Part shown: one piece after another, positions 58,000 through 64,000 of the stretch
Numbering within the stretch: position 1 is the stretch's first letter
How the letters are laid out: every line of letters begins with the position of its first letter
DNA from: Ceratothoa steindachneri
Lineage: Eukaryota; Arthropoda; Malacostraca; Isopoda; Cymothoidae
Assembly (NCBI GenBank): GCA_963969495.1
Contig: OZ018331.1
Coordinates: forward strand, 147,976,387-148,040,386
Direction of reading: 5' to 3'
DNA length: 64,000 bases
Made by a program: the position numbers and the translations under genes
Notes under the pieces: model-generated
What the model was told of the DNA's origin: nothing
Seen by the model: only the letters and a program-made list of their open reading frames with translations
Database searches by the model: none

Positions 58000-59235
58000 A
58001 TTGTTATCATGTTATTAGTGTTAGTTTTATCATTATTACAAATTTATTATTTTTAGTATCATCATTATCATTATGTATTTATATTTACATATTTGATCAT
58101 GTTAGTGATATATTATTGTTATCGTTATTATTATTATTATCATTATATTCTTAATATCATGTTATTATTGTTATCATATTCCCTTTTGTTAATACTATAA
58201 TTATTGTATTATTTTTATCAATTTATTATTGTTAGTAATATTATTAGTATATTTTTATCGTTATAATTGTTAGTATTAAATTATTATTATTTTTATTACC
58301 CTCTCAAATTATTTCTAATTCGTCGTACCATACGTCGAACAAACCCCCAAGAGAAAAAGGAACAAGCAGAAATATAATATGATAATAATAACAATAATGA
58401 TAATTATACATCCTCTTTTAATGCCGTTCCCCCTCTCGCTTTATTTATGATGGTAAATGTGAGCCCACTACATAACAACTGTTGAATGCCTCTTCAAGAA
58501 CGTAACTATTTCTCCTTTCCAGACGGTCAAGTCAATTTCGATACCTTGAAAATTTCAATTTCTCTCGTATGTATTTTCGTCGTAACCATTTTCGATGTAA
58601 ATGAACCCAATTTTGCACTTTTCTTTTGTCATTTCTCAGTTTTATTCTCCCGTTATCCTAAGATGGCGCGAAAATTCACCCCAGGCTACCTTGGCACCGG
58701 GTATCTTTGGGTATGAAGTCATACGCGATCCATTTGAAAACGTATTTAAACGCGACTAAACGTCGTTTTGTAAAGGTCACATAAAGCGCGAGGCGAGGAA
58801 TTCTGTGTAGGTTCGTCGATCTCTATTTTTAGAGTTGTTGCGCACATGTACACATCCATATGCACATAACGAAACTGCACGTCCGAAAATCGTTAAGTAT
58901 TGCCCCCCCCCCCCATCCCTCTTCTCTCGGTTATCGGAGTGGAAGAACGTGGAAGTGAGAAAGAAATATCCCGCATTTTCTATCATTATTATGCAAATTT
59001 CGCAATCTACATTTGCAATTCTTTTTGTTTACTGGAGTTTTGCTTACCTTAGTAAATCAATATTTGGTGAATTTCGTCTTTTCCATTATAGAAAATAGAT
59101 TAAAATACTTTATCGGGTCTAAACTTGTTAAATTAATTAAGATGCTCATATCCTGCAGTTAATTAAATTAATAATCGTTATTAAATTAAACCAAAATTAA
59201 ATCACTGCAATAAATTTTACAGCACACAAATTCAA
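58000..59235 (+). repeat. Left outer arm of the inverted structure
   Basis: Contains 58486-58716, open for 76 codons (MPLQERNYFSFPDGQVNF at the start) with no recognised domain, and a C13 run near 58903. It pairs with 62180-63466. Confidence 0.9.
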
Positions 59236-59279
59236 TGCCTTTCTCACTAATGCCCTCCTCGGTTTTCGTCTTGTTATTC

Positions 59280-61110
<1,831 letters not shown>

Positions 61111-61880
61111 TGTACATAGTCTCAATTTGCTGCTTAAGGCTTCAAAGATTTTAGGCGAAACGATAATTCAGTTAAAATAAATAAATTTGATCAGTTTGAC
61201 CCTCTTGGGCCTACCTCAGAATGAGTTAGGTCAAATTTCATCCCTCTTTAACATGGCAATTAAACCCTAAAAAAAACCTATGGTGTCTGCGATACTTAAA
61301 CAAACTCGTTTTATTACATAAATATTATATGGGGATGGCGCACATCAGCGCCTATGTTTGGCATGATGGAGAGAGGGGGAAACATTCCCGCCCATTACCA
61401 CCGTTGCTACCGCATTCACAGGACCCAAAACTTATAAGTGCTCAGGTCGGGAGACCAGTTACCACTATCATGGTTTAGTCGCTTTTTATGACACCAAGGA
61501 GGCAGGGTTCGAGCCTTAAGTCTGCCCTACATGTAGTTTTTAGGACACCAAAAGCCGGTGCGACATCACCCATTATTTCTGAACGTCCTTCCCGCAAAGG
61601 TGACTTTTCGCTATCATTCAATACCCACCCCCCTCTCCTCCCTTCTCAAAGTATAAGTTTTCTCTCCTGATTAATACCCCAACCCCCACCCCCATCTTCT
61701 TGGAAAAGCGAGTGTTTTCCTTCCCATCTTTCCTCGAAGTCGTGATATCAGGTCCTCGTTGGCAGCCGTTCGCTGAACTTAGGATTAAAGTTCGCCTCGC
61801 GTCACCTCCACAACGAAACCTGCCTAAATTAGAGGCGGAGACAGGGCTGGGTAACGAGGTAAGAAGCCTAGAGCGAATAC
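61111..61880. other. Central unique segment of the Foldback-like structure
   Basis: There is no convincing ORF. 61320-61560 is more conserved-looking. It includes GGTCGGGAGACCAGTTACCA, TAGTCGCTTTTTATGACACC and GGTTCGAGCC, the last resembling a Pol III B box. GTCGCYTYTTAYGACA-type phrases occur in repeats of many invertebrates. This may be a SINE-like insertion. Confidence 0.35.
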
Positions 61881-62178
61881 ACTAGTGAACGTATGTAACA
61901 TTCGAGTATGTACACACTGTGGGAAACTTATGTGAATACACGGGTGAATGAATGTAGCATACAAGCATGTACACTCGTAGAGAAATTATAGAATACACCG
62001 GTGAACGTATGTAACATGTGAGTATGTACACACTCTGGGAAACATATGTAAATACACGAGTGAACGTGTGCAACGCGAGTATGCACATACGCGGAATACA
62101 CGTATGTGAATACACGGGTGAATGTATGTAACAAGAGTATGCACACACCGTGGGAATCGTATGTGAATACACGAATAT
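61880..62178 (-). repeat. 59-60-bp minisatellite, right array (inverted), about 5 units
   Basis: Reverse complement of the left array, with both unit subtypes present; much shorter than the left array. Confidence 0.93.
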
Positions 62179-62179
62179 T

Positions 62180-63466
62180 GAATAAGTGTGCTGTAAAAGT
62201 TATTGCAGTAATTAAATTTTGGTTTAATTTAATAACGATTATTAATTTAATTAACTGCAGGATATGAGCTTCTTAATTAATTTAACAAGTTTAGACCCGA
62301 TAAAGTATTTTAATATATTTTCTATAATGGAAAAGACGAAATTCACCAAATATTGATTTACTAAGGTAAGCAAAACTCCAGTAAACAAAAAGAATTGCAA
62401 ATGTAGATTGCAAAATTTGCATAATAATGATAGAAAATGCGGGATATTTCTTTCTCACTTCCACGTCCTTCCACTCCGATAACCGAGAGAAGAGGGATGG
62501 GGGGGGGGGCAATACTTAACGATTTTCGGACGTGCAGTTTCGTTATGTGCATATGGATGTGTACATGTGCGCAACAACTCTAAAAATAGAGATCGACGAA
62601 CCTACACAGAATTCCTCGCCTCGCGCTTTATGTGACCTTTACAAAACGACGTTTAGTCGCGTTTAAATACGTTTTCAAATGGATCGCGTATGACTTCATA
62701 CCCAAAGATACCCGGTGCCAAGGTAGCCTGGGGTGAATTTTCGCGCCATCTTAGGGTAACGGGAGAATAAAACTGAGAAATGACAAAAGAAAAGTGCAAA
62801 ATTGGGTTCATTTACATCGAAAATGGTTACGACGAAAATACATACGAGAGAAATTGAAATTTTCAAGGTATCGAAATTGACTTGACCGTCTGGAAAGGAG
62901 AAATAGTTACGTTTTTGAAGAGGCATTCAACAGTTGTTATGTAGTGGGCTCACATTTATCATCATAAATAAAGCGAGAGAGGGAACGGCATTAAAAGAGG
63001 ATGTATAATTATCATTATTGTTATTATTATCATATTATATTTCTGCTAGTTCCTTCCTCTCTTGGGGGTTTGTTCGACGTATGGTACGGCGAATTAGAAA
63101 TAATTTGAGAGGGTAATAAAAATAATAATAATTTAATACTAACAATTATAACGATAAAAATATACTAATAATATTACTAACAATAATAAATGGATAAAAA
63201 TAATACAATAATCATAGTATTAATAATAAGAATATGATAACAATAATAAAATAATGATAATACTAGCGATCCTAACATGATATTAATAATATAATAATAA
63301 TAATAACACTAATAATAATAACGGTACAATAATATATTACTAACAATACTAACATGATAACAATATGTAAATACAAATACATAATGGTAATGATGATACT
63401 ATCAATAATAAATTTGTAACAATAATATAATAATGATAAAACTAACACTAATAACATGATAACAAT
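62180..63466 (-). repeat. Right outer arm of the inverted structure
   Basis: Reverse complement of the left outer arm, including the 76-codon open stretch at 62926-62696 and a G run near 62502. Differences are mainly single substitutions and microsatellite length. Homology stops near AACAAT at 63461-63466. Confidence 0.9.
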
Positions 63467-63469
63467 TTT

Positions 63470-64000
63470 GGTGTACTGTAGACGATTAACGGTTTGATCG
63501 TAAGTTTAGGAGTTATGTAACAACCATCTAAATGTAGCCTATTTATAGACTCATGAAGGAGAATTCTCAAAGCTGTACTCTGAAATAATAGTAACAAACT
63601 TGCCTCTGTTCCATTTGGTCATTTTATCCAATCGATTTAAGGTTATGACCTCATGAAAATTCTATTTGATTTTATCAAATAAAACATGATCAGGGGATCA
63701 TCTGCTCGATTTCAAGCTTATCTAGCTGATATTAGGAATGGAAGGAGGTTACACCGAGCATCCCTGCTTTCTTTGCTCGTGGGATAGACGCTGTGCAGAC
63801 GTTAAGCATTTTGAACAACATGGATAGATGGATTCCAAACTATCGCCGCCAACTAAAAAGAAGATCTTAGAACTACGAATAACTAAAACAAGAACAACTA
63901 AGAACTAGAAAGAAAGTAAAAGAACAACTATGAAGAACGAAAGAGAAGGACAACTAAGAAGAACGATAAAGAAGAACAACTATTAAGAACCAACAAGAAG
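63470..64000. other. No gene; degenerate AAGAACAACTA-type repeats at the end
   Basis: From about 63865 to the window edge the phrase AAGAACAACTAAGAA recurs irregularly about every 30 bp, probably the start of another minisatellite. Nothing is recognised before it. Confidence 0.5.

Noticed and set aside
58486..58716. 76-codon frame conserved in both arms of the inverted structure as a gene
   Set aside because: Near-identity reflects recent arm duplication or gene conversion and does not show coding constraint; no domain seen and no comparison available.

Overview
The window is repeat-dense, AT-rich animal nuclear DNA and most likely comes from an invertebrate genome. The evidence is a mix of CR1-, jockey-, RTE- and Penelope-type retroelements, Tc1/mariner transposons, long (TA)n and (TC)n runs and several minisatellites, with no operon-like gene packing. 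I cannot name the species. I found no convincing host protein gene, tRNA gene or CRISPR array. Nearly every recognisable coding stretch belongs to a mobile element, and almost all are broken.

Layout. 1-6070: three decayed copies (A on minus, B and C on plus) of one two-ORF non-LTR retrotransposon family, here called Fam1. Copy B contains a nested 3' fragment of a different non-LTR element. 6335-7510: a dispersed repeat (R1) followed by the 3' part of a Penelope-like element (PLE), then (TC)n. 9700-13400: Fam1 copy D, the most complete copy. 13664-14962: a mariner with both terminal inverted repeats (TIRs) but a dead transposase. 15404-17390: Fam1 copy E, mainly ORF1. 18043-about 22830: a CR1-type element on minus with two long intact ORFs, the only element here that looks potentially functional. 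23922-27480: two 5S-rRNA-like SINE fragments, a small MITE and a 44-bp minisatellite. 27875-31800: several PLE pieces in both orientations. 33308-34922: a Tc1 pseudogene with TIRs of about 170 bp. 36465-37425: R1 copy 2 and a second Tc1 relic. 38251-40130: an RTE-like relic. 40236-40850: a DDE transposase relic. 43400-47030: a third Tc1 relic, a second RTE-like relic and a jockey-type relic. 49010-49750: an internally deleted mariner-like gene running into a 60-bp minisatellite. 50541-53485: a MITE, a 37-bp and a 27-bp minisatellite and a short inverted repeat. 54387-54765: R1 copy 3.

58000-63466 is one large inverted structure. Near-identical outer arms of about 1.2-1.3 kb flank inner arms made of the same 59-60-bp minisatellite in opposite orientation, around a centre of about 0.77 kb. 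This is the architecture of Foldback-type elements, and no transposase is visible in it.

Two signals stand out. One is the Foldback-like structure. The other is a recurrent small RNA-like motif in the PLE regions (CTGANGA, one base, a 14-18 nt hairpin, then GAAACG or GAAAGT), found at five sites and resembling a hammerhead ribozyme core. All of this is read by eye; percent identities and family assignments still need alignment.
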